DNA of 54,344 nt, taken from NCBI GenBank assembly GCA_903945495.1, contig CAJAVU010000058.1, forward strand, positions 1 through 54,344. The letters are read 5' to 3'. Position 1 is the stretch's first letter. Each line of letters starts with the position of its first letter. Position numbers and translations under genes: made by a program. Below, in pieces: positions 9,095 to 17,466 of the stretch. The DNA is from an uncultured Flavobacteriales bacterium. GTDB taxonomy: Bacteria > Bacteroidota > Bacteroidia > Flavobacteriales_D > Crocinitomicaceae. Under the pieces are notes generated by a model. The model had not been told where the DNA came from and made no database searches. It saw nothing but the letters and a program-made list of their open reading frames with translations.

Positions 9095-9102
9095 CAAAGA
9101 TA
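9095..9102 (-). promoter_or_regulatory. -7 promoter box TATCTTTG of the cobalamin operon
   Basis: Perfect TAnnTTTG match on the minus strand, ending about 5 nt before the first riboswitch stem. The predicted transcription start therefore coincides with the beginning of the aptamer. No TTG is seen at the -33 position. Confidence 0.6.
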
Positions 9103-9142
9103 GTTTAAATTTAGAATATAGAGGTAGAAGTTAGAATTTACT

Positions 9143-9170
9143 GTAGGGACAGGTCGCGACCTGTCCCTAC
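9143..9170. repeat. 28-bp perfect palindrome (REP-like)
   Basis: The two 14-base arms are exact reverse complements (left arm GTAGGGACAGGTCG, right arm CGACCTGTCCCTAC) with no spacer. It is strikingly GC-rich against the AT-rich intergenic background and lies between the end of the TonB receptor gene (9221) and the cobalamin promoter (9095). It lacks a clean T-tract on either side, so a simple intrinsic terminator is unlikely. It resembles dispersed palindromic repeats found in many bacterial genomes; its copy number cannot be seen here. Confidence 0.8.
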
Positions 9171-9206
9171 TTTATAAAATTCAATTGATGCTCGTACTTT
9201 ATATAA

Positions 9207-9224
9207 TTCGCGAACTGTCCCTAC
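9207..9224. repeat. Half copy of the palindromic repeat overlapping a stop codon
   Basis: On the minus strand GTAGGGACAGTTCGCGAA matches the first part of the 28-bp palindrome at 16 of 18 positions (both differences flank the TCGCGA core) and then stops. Its first bases form the TAG stop codon of the TonB receptor gene ending at 9221. It looks like a decayed or truncated second copy in the same orientation, about 54 bp from the intact one. Confidence 0.65.
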
Positions 9225-11659
9225 TGTTTCGGAGTTTCCTTTTTCTTTCCTTCCAATTTCAAGGTGTATTGCACCATGATTGTTCTTGGAGGTTCAATTT
9301 TAAGAGGACGCAATGAATAACTGCGGTTCATTATGTTTGAACCAATGATTGCCAATTTATGTTTTTCAGTAAGATTGTACGAAATACGCGCATCAAAAAT
9401 CCAATTTCCAAAACGGTGATTTTCGTAATAATCCATGTATCGCAAATCTTGTAAAACCTCAACATCATTTGTTAATTGCTCGAAATCCTTGATAATCGCA
9501 TCCATGTTAATGATTTTACTAAAATATTTTGCAGAAAAACCAATCCCCAATTTCTTATACAAAACCACTTCTGCGTCAATTTTCACATTGTGCAAGAAAC
9601 GGTATTTCAAAATTCCTTTGGTTGAATCCAAGGATGTTTTGTTGTAAGAGAATACGCGATCCAATGAATCCACTGCGTAAACGTAATCTGGTGTTAAGGT
9701 TTTTGGGACAATGTAGTTGTAACCCGCCATAAACGTCAATTCAGCGTTTTTACCCAATTTCGCCATACCAGTAAACGATGCGTCAATACCGACAACACGC
9801 GATTCACCTGTATTCAAGAACATGAATCCAGCACTTGAAGCCATCGCTTGCGGTGTTGTTAATTCGTGCCAAATTCCAAACATGTATTCAATGGTGTTTT
9901 GGTATTCTTGCCAGAAACCAGCAACATCCAAATAACCGTACAATTTACCAAACTTCAATCCTTGTTTGACACCTACTTCTGCATTCCAGCTGCTTTCTGG
10001 TTTTAAGTTTGCATTCGGGAAAACTCCAAAGTTTCCAACACCTGTTTTAATGAAACGTTCTGTAATGGTTGGAAAGCGATAGCCTTGACCGTACGAAGCG
10101 CGTAAATACGTTTCTTGGTAGATTTTAATACTTGTTCCTGCTCTAAAAATTGGCTTCAATGCAGTATTCGTATCGTTCAACTGAAAATATTCCAAACGTC
10201 CACCAACTGATAAGTTTAGCGTCTTATTGATTTTATTTTCCAATTGCGTATATGCCGAAATATTTAACATTTGATTGTTTGGCGACCCTGAACCAATATA
10301 AATATTGGAATATGAATCTGTAAATGTCCCCGTTACACCACCAATGAAATCCAAGTTTTTCAATTGACGGAATGTTTTTTGGAACATGTAATCTCCGTAA
10401 TACGTCGTTGCTTTGTTTGATTGATTTGCGGACATTTGATTGTCAGCATGTAATATACGTCCTCGTAAACTGTGTTTTCCGTCAGTTGCTGTGTAAAAAT
10501 TAACGAAAGGATCAAGGTTAAAAATAAATTGATCGTTTAGGAAAACAGCTCCTGGATACGCACGATACAAACCAGTTGAATCATTCAACCAAGCCAAAGG
10601 CATAACAGAATGTGCTTTCATGAAATTTCCATTGACTCCATAATTCAAACCACGAATCTTTTTCGAACGGTAACGCAAATTGAAATTCAAACGTCCACGC
10701 ATTGACACCAAATCTTTCTCAGTGAAATTGGTGATGGTATCAGGAAACAAAGTAGCAACTATTGAATCAGTTTTTGGAGGACCAATATATCCATGATCAT
10801 AATTAAAGTTACCTCCAACTACAAGATCCAATTGCTTAATAATGCGTGAATGTAAAAAATTAACTCCGTGAATTCCTGGATATTGGTCCCACCATTTCAT
10901 ACTCTCATCTGATGGCGATGAGTACATTCCTGAGTATACGTTCACTTTAGTCAAAGGAATTTGCTTTGGATAAGCAGTACGAATGTGTACAGAACCTGAA
11001 AGCGCTGAACTACCAGATAAAACCGAAGCAGCTCCTTTAATCACTTCCACTTGGTGAATGTTCTCAACGGGAATAAAACCCCATTCTGGACGACCTGCAT
11101 CACCTGAAAGCATTGGCATATCATCAACAATTACAGCCACTTTCGAACCAACACCAAAGGTAAATCCGCTACCTCCACGAATTTGTGGTTCACCATCCAA
11201 AACGTTTAATCCAGGCGTTTGATCCAGCGCAGTTTCAATGCTTCGCGTGTTTTTGTTTTCAATCATGGCAGGTTTGATAATCTCCATCGAAACGGTTTGG
11301 TCTTCAATGGCTTTATCAAACTTCCCTACTTTTATATCTACCGTAACAAGTTCTTTAATGTATTGCTTTAAAACGATGTCATGAGAAACTGTTTGGTTTT
11401 CAAATACGTTCACTTCAAATGTATCCGTTACCATGTTTGAGTAGCGGCAAATTAAACGATTCAATCCAACCGGAATTTCAAGAACATAATTTCCTTGATC
11501 ATCTGAAACGGCTCCAATCGTTACATCCTTACGGTAAATAATTGCCGCATCTGGAATTGCTTCACCTTTTTCATCGCGCACCTTTCCAACCACTTTTCCT
11601 GTTTGAGCAAAAGATGCGACCGATAAAATCGATACAAAAAACACTAGTAACTTTCTCAT
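9221..11659 (-). CDS. TonB-dependent receptor with carboxypeptidase-regulatory-like domain
   Basis: 812 residues. Signal peptide 1-18 (ends SFAQ). Residues ~20-100 form the carboxypeptidase-regulatory-like fold (GKVVGKVRDEKGEAIPDAAI...DDQGNYVLEIP). The plug follows at ~120-230 (TRSIETALDQTPGLNVLDG, QIRGGSGFTFGVGSKVAVIVDD, VEVIKGAASVLSGSSALSG), then a beta barrel ending in a strand near YTLKLEG. A lysine-rich tail (KKKETPKQ) extends past the barrel. It takes up an unidentified large or scarce ligand. It is separated from the upstream T9SS gene by a terminator (11678-11709) and from the cobalamin operon by the palindrome and a promoter, so I see no reason to assign it to B12. The stop codon lies inside a half copy of the palindromic repeat. 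Confidence 0.88.
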   Translation of the reverse strand: MRKLLVFFVSILSVASFAQTGKVVGKVRDEKGEAIPDAAIIYRKDVTIGAVSDDQGNYVLEIPVGLNRLICRYSNMVTDTFEVNVFENQTVSHDIVLKQYIKELVTVDIKVGKFDKAIEDQTVSMEIIKPAMIENKNTRSIETALDQTPGLNVLDGEPQIRGGSGFTFGVGSKVAVIVDDMPMLSGDAGRPEWGFIPVENIHQVEVIKGAASVLSGSSALSGSVHIRTAYPKQIPLTKVNVYSGMYSSPSDESMKWWDQYPGIHGVNFLHSRIIKQLDLVVGGNFNYDHGYIGPPKTDSIVATLFPDTITNFTEKDLVSMRGRLNFNLRYRSKKIRGLNYGVNGNFMKAHSVMPLAWLNDSTGLYRAYPGAVFLNDQFIFNLDPFVNFYTATDGKHSLRGRILHADNQMSANQSNKATTYYGDYMFQKTFRQLKNLDFIGGVTGTFTDSYSNIYIGSGSPNNQMLNISAYTQLENKINKTLNLSVGGRLEYFQLNDTNTALKPIFRAGTSIKIYQETYLRASYGQGYRFPTITERFIKTGVGNFGVFPNANLKPESSWNAEVGVKQGLKFGKLYGYLDVAGFWQEYQNTIEYMFGIWHELTTPQAMASSAGFMFLNTGESRVVGIDASFTGMAKLGKNAELTFMAGYNYIVPKTLTPDYVYAVDSLDRVFSYNKTSLDSTKGILKYRFLHNVKIDAEVVLYKKLGIGFSAKYFSKIINMDAIIKDFEQLTNDVEVLQDLRYMDYYENHRFGNWIFDARISYNLTEKHKLAIIGSNIMNRSYSLRPLKIEPPRTIMVQYTLKLEGKKKETPKQ

Positions 11660-11677
11660 ATTAGTAGGTATAAAACA

Positions 11678-11709
11678 AAAACTACCCCCGAAAGCTCAGA
11701 AGTAGTTTT
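11678..11709 (-). terminator. Intrinsic terminator after the T9SS Ig-repeat gene
   Basis: On the minus strand a 14-bp stem (AAAACTACTTCTGA paired with a G-rich arm ending GGTAGTTTT, several G-U pairs, loop GCTT) is followed by TGTTTTAT. It lies between the gene ending at 11726 and the TonB receptor starting at 11659. Confidence 0.6.
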
Positions 11710-11725
11710 TAGAATGATGATTTTA

Positions 11726-13276
11726 TTATAAAATCGATATCTTTTTGGTTGTATTTCCTTTGTTTGACATAAGTGTCAAGAAGTAAATACCTTTCAATTG
11801 ATTTGTTTGAATTGTAGCTGCTAAGTCACCGTTTTGTACCAATTGACCATTGCTTGCATAAATTGCATACGTTCCCGTCAATTCTTCACCCAAAATGTGA
11901 ATCACTTGCTCTTCAACTGTAACTTGAATCAAACTTGCATCTGCTTCATTGATTCCCCACGCAAGATTTACAGTTACATTCACAACTGCAGTATCACACG
12001 TGATCGTTGGTGTTCCAGCATCACAAATTGCATACGTGTACGAATCATTTCCGTAGTAACCTGCTGCTGGCGTGTATGTGATTTCACCGGTTGTAGTGTT
12101 AACACTTGTTGTACCGTTTGTTGGATTTACTGTAACGTTTAATGTTGAAATATTGATTTGATTTTCAACGTCCACATCGTTTGTCAAAACATTTGTTACA
12201 ACGGGAGTATTCATGTTCGTTACTGCGACGTCGTCGTTTGCAATGATTTGATTGTTTCCAACGATTACTTCTGTAACATTTACCGTAACAATTGCTTGGT
12301 CGCATAAAACAGGTGTTCCATTGTCACATATTGAATACGTAAACATGTCTGTACCAAACCAACCTGCATTTGGCGTATACGTAATAACACCGGTTGTTGG
12401 GTTTACAGAAGTTGAACCATTTGTTGGAGCAACTGTCACTGCAACTGACGTTAAGTCAAAATCATTTTCAGGATCTACATCGTTTGCCGCAACTGTAATC
12501 GCAACTGCTTGATCTTCTGGCGTTGTTATCGCATCGTCATTCGCAACAACAGCTTGATTCACTGGGTTGTAAATCAATTCAATGTCATCAATATATAGGG
12601 AATCATTTGCAGAACCTCCACCAGGAACATTGTTAGTAGTAAAAGTTGTAATGATATACGCTGCATTTGAAGCTGAACCAACATATGTGAAAGGGACAGA
12701 TTTTCTTACCCAACTATTAGATGTTGTTGGAAAGTTCAATATAGCCGTAGCTACAGTATTTGCATTTCCGACATCATTTGGATCTTTAAAATTATTTGTG
12801 TTATTTGTAATAACAGCACTAACACGAGCGTTATTTGAACCAGCTGTAACTGGTTTATACTTAACCCAAAACACAATTGAATCAGGCGCATCCGTCATAA
12901 CTTCAGAATATGCTGCATCACCAGTTGATGAATAATTGTAATTTGAAGAACTAGATGCTGTTGTTGACCCCATTTCAATTCTCCCTAAAGTCATGTTCCC
13001 ATTAGCAATCACACCAAAACCTGCACTTCTTGACCAAATTACTGCTGATTTTGTTCCAGTCGAACCTGGTCGAACCAAAGTTGACCAATTCATTTGTTGA
13101 CCACCGAAACTAGTCCATGTTCCTGTAGCCGTTTTGAAACTATTCCAGTTGATTGGTTCATGCAATTCTGCAGATGTTGTTTCCCATGCTTCAAAATTTG
13201 AGTTCCCAATTTGCGTTTGTGCAAAACCAGAAATTGTTCCTGCTAAAGCAGTTATAAGTAGTAAAGTTTTTTTCAT
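11726..13276 (-). CDS. T9SS type A secreted protein with carbohydrate-binding-like N-terminus and two Ig-like repeats
   Basis: 516 residues; signal peptide 1-19. The N-terminal ~220 residues (GNSNFEAWETTSAELHEP..., ending DDIELIYNP) resemble the jelly-roll or PCMD type of Bacteroidota surface module. Two tandem ~95-residue Ig-like domains follow. Each begins with an NDD motif (ANDDAITTPEDQAV and ANDDVAVTNMNTPV) and contains NPT-x-G-x-I-x-YTP followed by Y-x-x-CD-x-GTP, as in bacterial Ig domains of adhesins. The C-terminus (~445-516) is a type A sorting domain ending GNTTKKISIL. It is probably an exported adhesin or polysaccharide-binding protein. A promoter with both elements lies ~110 nt upstream, giving a long 5' leader. 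Confidence 0.82.
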   Translation of the reverse strand: MKKTLLLITALAGTISGFAQTQIGNSNFEAWETTSAELHEPINWNSFKTATGTWTSFGGQQMNWSTLVRPGSTGTKSAVIWSRSAGFGVIANGNMTLGRIEMGSTTASSSSNYNYSSTGDAAYSEVMTDAPDSIVFWVKYKPVTAGSNNARVSAVITNNTNNFKDPNDVGNANTVATAILNFPTTSNSWVRKSVPFTYVGSASNAAYIITTFTTNNVPGGGSANDSLYIDDIELIYNPVNQAVVANDDAITTPEDQAVAITVAANDVDPENDFDLTSVAVTVAPTNGSTSVNPTTGVITYTPNAGWFGTDMFTYSICDNGTPVLCDQAIVTVNVTEVIVGNNQIIANDDVAVTNMNTPVVTNVLTNDVDVENQINISTLNVTVNPTNGTTSVNTTTGEITYTPAAGYYGNDSYTYAICDAGTPTITCDTAVVNVTVNLAWGINEADASLIQVTVEEQVIHILGEELTGTYAIYASNGQLVQNGDLAATIQTNQLKGIYFLTLMSNKGNTTKKISIL

Positions 13277-13387
13277 AAGTAATTAATCGTTTGTTAACTT
13301 GTAATCGTTTCAAAAAATCACTCAAACAAATGATTTGCTGAAGTATTTGGGAGTTTTCACTCCACTATTCATGTTAAAGTTTCGCGA

Positions 13388-13419
13388 CAAATATAAAAAA
13401 CCATTTGTTGAGGGTGCAA
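13388..13419 (-). promoter_or_regulatory. Promoter of the T9SS Ig-repeat gene
   Basis: On the minus strand TTG (13419-13417), a 21-nt spacer and TATATTTG (13395-13388) fit the Bacteroidota TTG-N17-23-TAnnTTTG promoter. The start codon is at 13276, implying a leader of about 105 nt, unlike the very short leaders elsewhere in the window. Confidence 0.6.
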
Positions 13420-13524
13420 ATATTTTTATTCACAAATGGCACATTCTGCATTAAAATAACACCTTGAACCAACTATATTAAAAAAATAAACGTCTTTCAT
13501 TATTGAAACCCAAACATTAACAAA

Positions 13525-13875
13525 ATGACAGTTAAGAACATCCAAGAGGTGAATGAGGCCGTGATTATTCTTCGCCATTTCATTGATTTAAGTGCTCGTT
13601 TACTGCCCATCTTATATAAACTTGACAAGATCGCAGCGCCCACAGAGACTGATATTCGCGATAAAAACAGAATTCTAGAAGTTTTTCAATCCTATAATTT
13701 TGAAACACAAACGTCTAATTTATTGTTGGAATCGAATGTCTTGGAACTGATCAAACAATGTTACTTGGAAATCCAAAACAATGAAGTTTCGAGTGCCAAA
13801 GAAGATAGCTTTTTAGCTTTTCTAGAAGAATACAATCGTTTAAAAAATAATTGGCGCATTATCGAGAACAACTAA
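13525..13875 (+). CDS. Small helical protein of unknown function
   Basis: 116 residues, no signal peptide, no membrane segment, and a mostly helical composition rich in Leu, Glu, Asn and Ile. I recognise no family. It begins MTVKNIQEVNEAV and ends with an acidic/aromatic tail (NRLKNNWRIIENN). It is followed after 21 nt by the K+ channel gene on the same strand, although that gene has its own -7-like box, so co-transcription is uncertain. The 248-nt upstream gap contains the promoter of the divergent T9SS gene and no clear TAnnTTTG for this gene. Confidence 0.6.
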   Translation: MTVKNIQEVNEAVIILRHFIDLSARLLPILYKLDKIAAPTETDIRDKNRILEVFQSYNFETQTSNLLLESNVLELIKQCYLEIQNNEVSSAKEDSFLAFLEEYNRLKNNWRIIENN

Positions 13876-13884
13876 AATGGGTTG

Positions 13885-13892
13885 TATTTTCG
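13885..13892 (+). promoter_or_regulatory. -7-like box TATTTTCG before the K+ channel gene
   Basis: One mismatch from TAnnTTTG (C at the penultimate position), ending 4 nt before the channel's ATG at 13897. The spacing equals that of several perfect boxes elsewhere in the window. Confidence 0.35.
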
Positions 13893-13896
13893 TGCT

Positions 13897-14811
13897 ATGA
13901 AAAAAGCAAAAGATCCTGGATTAGGAAGCACATTTGTGAAACCCGTTCGTCGTTTAATGAATGAAGACGGTTCATACAACATCATTCGTAAAGGAAAGCT
14001 GAACGGTTTCAAAGATTTTTACAAGTTTTTAATTGACGCGAATTACCTGGTATTTTCAGCCTTTTTGGTCGGAAGTTTTATTTTACTCAACTTGATTTTT
14101 ACATCCGCTTATTTACTCGTTGGCGTTGATGGTATTTCTGGGATTAGTTCTGAAATGAATCCTTTTGCAAACGCATTTTTCTTTTCCGCACAAACATTTA
14201 CAACCGTCGGTTATGGCGCTTTACATCCAACGAACAATGCAATTAGTTTCATTGCCGTAGCTGAATCCTTTGTTGGTTTATTGAGTTTCGCTATCGCTAC
14301 AGGTTTACTTTACGGGCGCTTTTCCAAGCCATCTTTAAAAATTGCTTTTTCTAAAAACATTATTCTTACGCCGTTTGAGAATGAAAAAGCTGTGATGTTT
14401 AAAATTGTTAATCAGCGAAACAATGTATTATTAAATACAAAAGTGAATGCTATCGTAACGCTCGACACAGGAAACGGAGCGACGGGATTCAATAAAGAAT
14501 ATTTCGATCTGAAATTAGAAACGGACCAAGTAAACTTCTTTCCACTCACTTGGACCTTGGTGCATTTGGTGAACAAAGATTCTCCTTTGTATGAACTTTC
14601 CCTGGATGAATTGCAAAAGCGACATATCGAAATTATCATTTTGATTGAGACCTTTGATGAAACATTTAGCCAGACAATTTTCCAAAAACATTCCTATGGT
14701 TCAACACAATGGCTAGAAAACGTTCGCTTTGAACGCAATTTTGAAGCCAATGAGAAAGGTCAAGTGGAACTCAATGTTCGCGATTTAAATCGTGTTACAT
14801 CTGTAAATTAA
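13897..14811 (+). CDS. Inward-rectifier-type (Kir-like) potassium channel
   Basis: 304 residues counted from ATG 13897; an upstream in-frame TTG at 13882 lies before the -7-like box and is not used. Two transmembrane helices (about 50-77 and 118-141) flank a pore loop with the K+ selectivity filter TVGYG at 103-107. The C-terminal half (~150-300) is beta-rich and contains the Kir cytoplasmic-domain features LVNKDSPLYELS and a late H-SYG-x-x-QW motif. Prokaryotic KirBac channels have this architecture, with K+ flux gated by the cytoplasmic domain. Tetramer formation and inward rectification are family knowledge; nothing here shows the gating ligand. Confidence 0.9.
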   Translation: MKKAKDPGLGSTFVKPVRRLMNEDGSYNIIRKGKLNGFKDFYKFLIDANYLVFSAFLVGSFILLNLIFTSAYLLVGVDGISGISSEMNPFANAFFFSAQTFTTVGYGALHPTNNAISFIAVAESFVGLLSFAIATGLLYGRFSKPSLKIAFSKNIILTPFENEKAVMFKIVNQRNNVLLNTKVNAIVTLDTGNGATGFNKEYFDLKLETDQVNFFPLTWTLVHLVNKDSPLYELSLDELQKRHIEIIILIETFDETFSQTIFQKHSYGSTQWLENVRFERNFEANEKGQVELNVRDLNRVTSVN

Positions 14812-14814
14812 TTC

Positions 14815-14822
14815 TATTTTTG
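14815..14822 (+). promoter_or_regulatory. -7 box TATTTTTG before queE
   Basis: Perfect TAnnTTTG, ending 5 nt before the queE ATG at 14828. It overlaps the region just after the channel gene's stop (14811). It may drive queE and the genes after it from a leaderless transcript. Confidence 0.5.
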
Positions 14823-14827
14823 TGTAG

Positions 14828-15451
14828 ATGCAAGTGAAAGATGTAGATACAAGTCAACATTTGCCTGTGATGGAATATTTTTACACCATTCAGGGAGAAG
14901 GATCATATTCTGGAAGAGCCTCTTTTTTTATTCGTTTAGCTGGATGTGACGTTGGTTGCGTTTGGTGCGATGTCAAAGAAAGTTGGGACATGAGCGAACA
15001 CCCGCTTCAAACCATTGATTTTTTACTAAATGAAGTTGTAACATCTGGAACTGATTTCGTTGTTATCACTGGCGGAGAACCTGCCATGTATGATTTAACA
15101 ACGCTTGTCAATCGCTTGAAGGAACAACACATCGAAGTTGCCATTGAAACATCTGGAACGTATCCACTGCTCGGAGCTATCGATTGGTATTGCTTTTCAC
15201 CGAAGAAATTTAAAGCTCCAGTAGACGAAGCCTATTCTAAAGCATCCGAATTAAAAATAATTATTAATCATCCTTCCGATTTTGCTTGGGCAGAGGAACA
15301 CGCTACAAAAGTTTCATCGAACTGTAAACTGTATCTTCAACCAGAATGGTCAAAACAGGAACGATTCTTGCCTGAAATCATCGCGTATGTGAAAAATCAC
15401 CCTAAATGGAGGATTTCATTACAAACGCATAAATTCATGAACATACCATAA
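14828..15451 (+). CDS. queE: 7-carboxy-7-deazaguanine synthase QueE
   Basis: 207 residues. Radical-SAM enzyme converting 6-carboxytetrahydropterin to 7-carboxy-7-deazaguanine, the third step toward queuosine-modified tRNA. Seen: YTIQGEGSYSGR (19-30), the [4Fe-4S] ligands C40-x3-C44-x2-C47 in GCDVGCVWCD, the downstream W-x-M motif, and the glycine-rich SAM-binding ITGGEPAMYD. The C-terminal LQTHKFMNIP is typical of the family. Length is normal. No queC, queD or queF neighbour is present. The gene begins 16 nt after the channel gene and is followed 2 nt later by the porE-like gene, forming a tight plus-strand cluster. Confidence 0.95.
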   Translation: MQVKDVDTSQHLPVMEYFYTIQGEGSYSGRASFFIRLAGCDVGCVWCDVKESWDMSEHPLQTIDFLLNEVVTSGTDFVVITGGEPAMYDLTTLVNRLKEQHIEVAIETSGTYPLLGAIDWYCFSPKKFKAPVDEAYSKASELKIIINHPSDFAWAEEHATKVSSNCKLYLQPEWSKQERFLPEIIAYVKNHPKWRISLQTHKFMNIP

Positions 15452-15453
15452 CT

Positions 15454-17466
15454 ATGAGAATTTTATTTATTTTCTTTTCACTTGTCTTAATTTCAAGTTG
15501 TTCAACAGCACAAACAGGCTATTCTACGACCAACAAAAAAGCTATTAAGCTGTTTGAAGACGGTCAACAAGCACCGAATAAAATTGATCCTGCAACCAAT
15601 CGTCCCGATTATCGCACAGGAATTGAGTTAATGGATAAGGCAATTGAGAAAGATCCGAAATTTTGGGAAGCACACATGTTGGCTGGTGAATTCAGTGAAA
15701 TCATTGGGGATTACGCAACAGCTATCGGACATTATGAAGCGGCTTTGTTAATCAATCCAAATCATAGTCCAACGGGAAGCACGTATTTCTATTTAGCGAA
15801 CTTGCAACAAGCCATGGGTGATTATGACAATGCTATTAAAAACATTGACATTTATGTGCGCAATAGAAATGCAAATCCTGATTTAGTGCGCCAAGGGTAT
15901 TCCATTCAAGAGAGTTGCAAATTTGCCCTAGAATCAATTCGAAATCCACAAAAATTCAATCCAATTAACATTGGACCTGGAATCAACACAAAAGATCCTG
16001 AATATTTCCCAACGATCACTGTTGATGGAAAGATGTTATTGTTTACGCGTCGCATAGATGATGACAGAACCCTTTACAAGCAACAAGAAGATTTCTACGT
16101 TTCCCTTTTGGAAAAAAACATTTGGGGAAAAGCTGTTCCGATGCCCATAAACATCAACACAACAATGAATGAAGGTGCTCCAACGATTTCAGCTGATGGT
16201 CGCTCGTTAATTTTTGTAGCTTGTTCAGATGACGTTACGAATAATCAAGAATATGGCGAAGGAAGAACTGGAAAAGGAAGTTGTGACATGTTCTATACAC
16301 ACAAAAATGGTTCACGTTGGTTAGACCCCGTAAATTTACCAGGAAGTGTAAATACAGGACTTTGGGAATCACAACCGTCACTTTCAGCGGATGGAAAAAC
16401 ACTTTACTTCATTCGTCGCGTTAGTAAAAAAGGAGAACCTGTAGATTCAGATATTTTTGTTACACGTTTGTTGGACAATGGCCAATGGTCAACTGCTGAG
16501 CGTTTACCGCGTAACATTAACACGTACATGGAAGAAGAATCTGTTTTGATTCATCCAGATGGAAAAACATTGTATTTTGCCTCTCGAGGTCATGTTGGAA
16601 TGGGTGGATCCGATATTTACATGTCGAAATTGAATGCAGATGGTACTTGGTCAAATCCTGAAAACTTGGGTTATCCAATCAATACAAAATATGATGAAAA
16701 TTCATTGTTGGTCGCTGCTGACGGTGAAATTGCTTTTTTCGCATCTGACCGAGAAGGTGGTTACGGAGATTTAGACATTTACTATTTTGAAATGCCAGAA
16801 GAATTCAGACCGACAAAAACCTTGTATTTTGATGGAATTGTATTTGATGCAACGGATAAAAAACCAATCCCAGGTAAATTCCAATTGATTGATTTAAAAA
16901 CAGGTAAAGAGGTTATTTTCTCTGAAGCGGATAAAATCACAGGAGAATTTTTAGTTTCATTGCCATTGAATCAGGAATATGCGTTAAACGTGACGTACCC
17001 TGGTTATAATTTCTTCTCAAAAAACTTTAACATGACGGCGAAGGATGGTTTAGAATCGATTCACATGGATGTTCCAATGATTCCGATTACAAGCGAAGGT
17101 CCTACCCTACTTGCAAATGTATTTTTTGATTTAGGTAAATCGACTTTGCGTCCAGAATCGAATATTGAATTGAACAAGTTGTATGAATTCTTGGTAAAAA
17201 ATCCAACATTGAAAATTGAAATTGGTGGACATACCGATACACGCGGAGATGATAAAGCCAATTTAACTTTGTCAAATGATCGTGCAAAAGCTGTTTATGA
17301 TTACGTTGTAGCAAAAGGAATTGATCCAAAACGAATGACGTATAAAGGTTACGGTGAAACAAAAACAATTGTAAGTGACGCAGAAATTGCTAAATTAGCA
17401 TCTGAGGAAGCTAAAGAAGCTGCTCATCAATCGAATCGACGAACAGAATATAAAATCATTAAATAA
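15454..17466 (+). CDS. PorE-like OmpA-family lipoprotein with TPR, PD40 propeller and regulatory-like domains
   Basis: 670 residues. Lipobox LISSC with C16. Order of domains: TPR-like helices (~25-165, WEAHMLAGEFSEIIGDYATAIGHYEAAL), a WD40/PD40 propeller (~170-450) with repeated SADGK-x-L-x-F units, a carboxypeptidase-regulatory-like beta domain (~455-540), and an OmpA peptidoglycan-binding domain (~545-670: FFDLGKSTLRPES, GGHTDTRGDD, NDRAKAVYDYV, KGYGE). This order and length match PorE of Porphyromonas gingivalis, which ties the type IX secretion machinery to peptidoglycan. Flavobacteria have several paralogues with this architecture, so assignment to the secretion apparatus is likely but not certain. 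The T9SS substrates in the window make such a component relevant. The stop overlaps the next start (TAATG). Confidence 0.82.
   Translation: MRILFIFFSLVLISSCSTAQTGYSTTNKKAIKLFEDGQQAPNKIDPATNRPDYRTGIELMDKAIEKDPKFWEAHMLAGEFSEIIGDYATAIGHYEAALLINPNHSPTGSTYFYLANLQQAMGDYDNAIKNIDIYVRNRNANPDLVRQGYSIQESCKFALESIRNPQKFNPINIGPGINTKDPEYFPTITVDGKMLLFTRRIDDDRTLYKQQEDFYVSLLEKNIWGKAVPMPININTTMNEGAPTISADGRSLIFVACSDDVTNNQEYGEGRTGKGSCDMFYTHKNGSRWLDPVNLPGSVNTGLWESQPSLSADGKTLYFIRRVSKKGEPVDSDIFVTRLLDNGQWSTAERLPRNINTYMEEESVLIHPDGKTLYFASRGHVGMGGSDIYMSKLNADGTWSNPENLGYPINTKYDENSLLVAADGEIAFFASDREGGYGDLDIYYFEMPEEFRPTKTLYFDGIVFDATDKKPIPGKFQLIDLKTGKEVIFSEADKITGEFLVSLPLNQEYALNVTYPGYNFFSKNFNMTAKDGLESIHMDVPMIPITSEGPTLLANVFFDLGKSTLRPESNIELNKLYEFLVKNPTLKIEIGGHTDTRGDDKANLTLSNDRAKAVYDYVVAKGIDPKRMTYKGYGETKTIVSDAEIAKLASEEAKEAAHQSNRRTEYKIIK

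Noticed and set aside
9143-9170. Palindrome as an intrinsic terminator
   Set aside because: The stem is strong but neither side has a proper T-tract, and a half copy nearby points to a dispersed repeat instead. It may still slow transcription.
9221-11659. Second cobalamin receptor
   Set aside because: It lies upstream of, and outside, the riboswitch transcript, has its own separation by repeat and terminator, and shows nothing specific to B12.
11990-12540. Tandem DNA repeats resembling a CRISPR or satellite array
   Set aside because: The similarity is two ~95-residue Ig-like protein repeats within one coding frame, with diverged DNA and no spacer structure.
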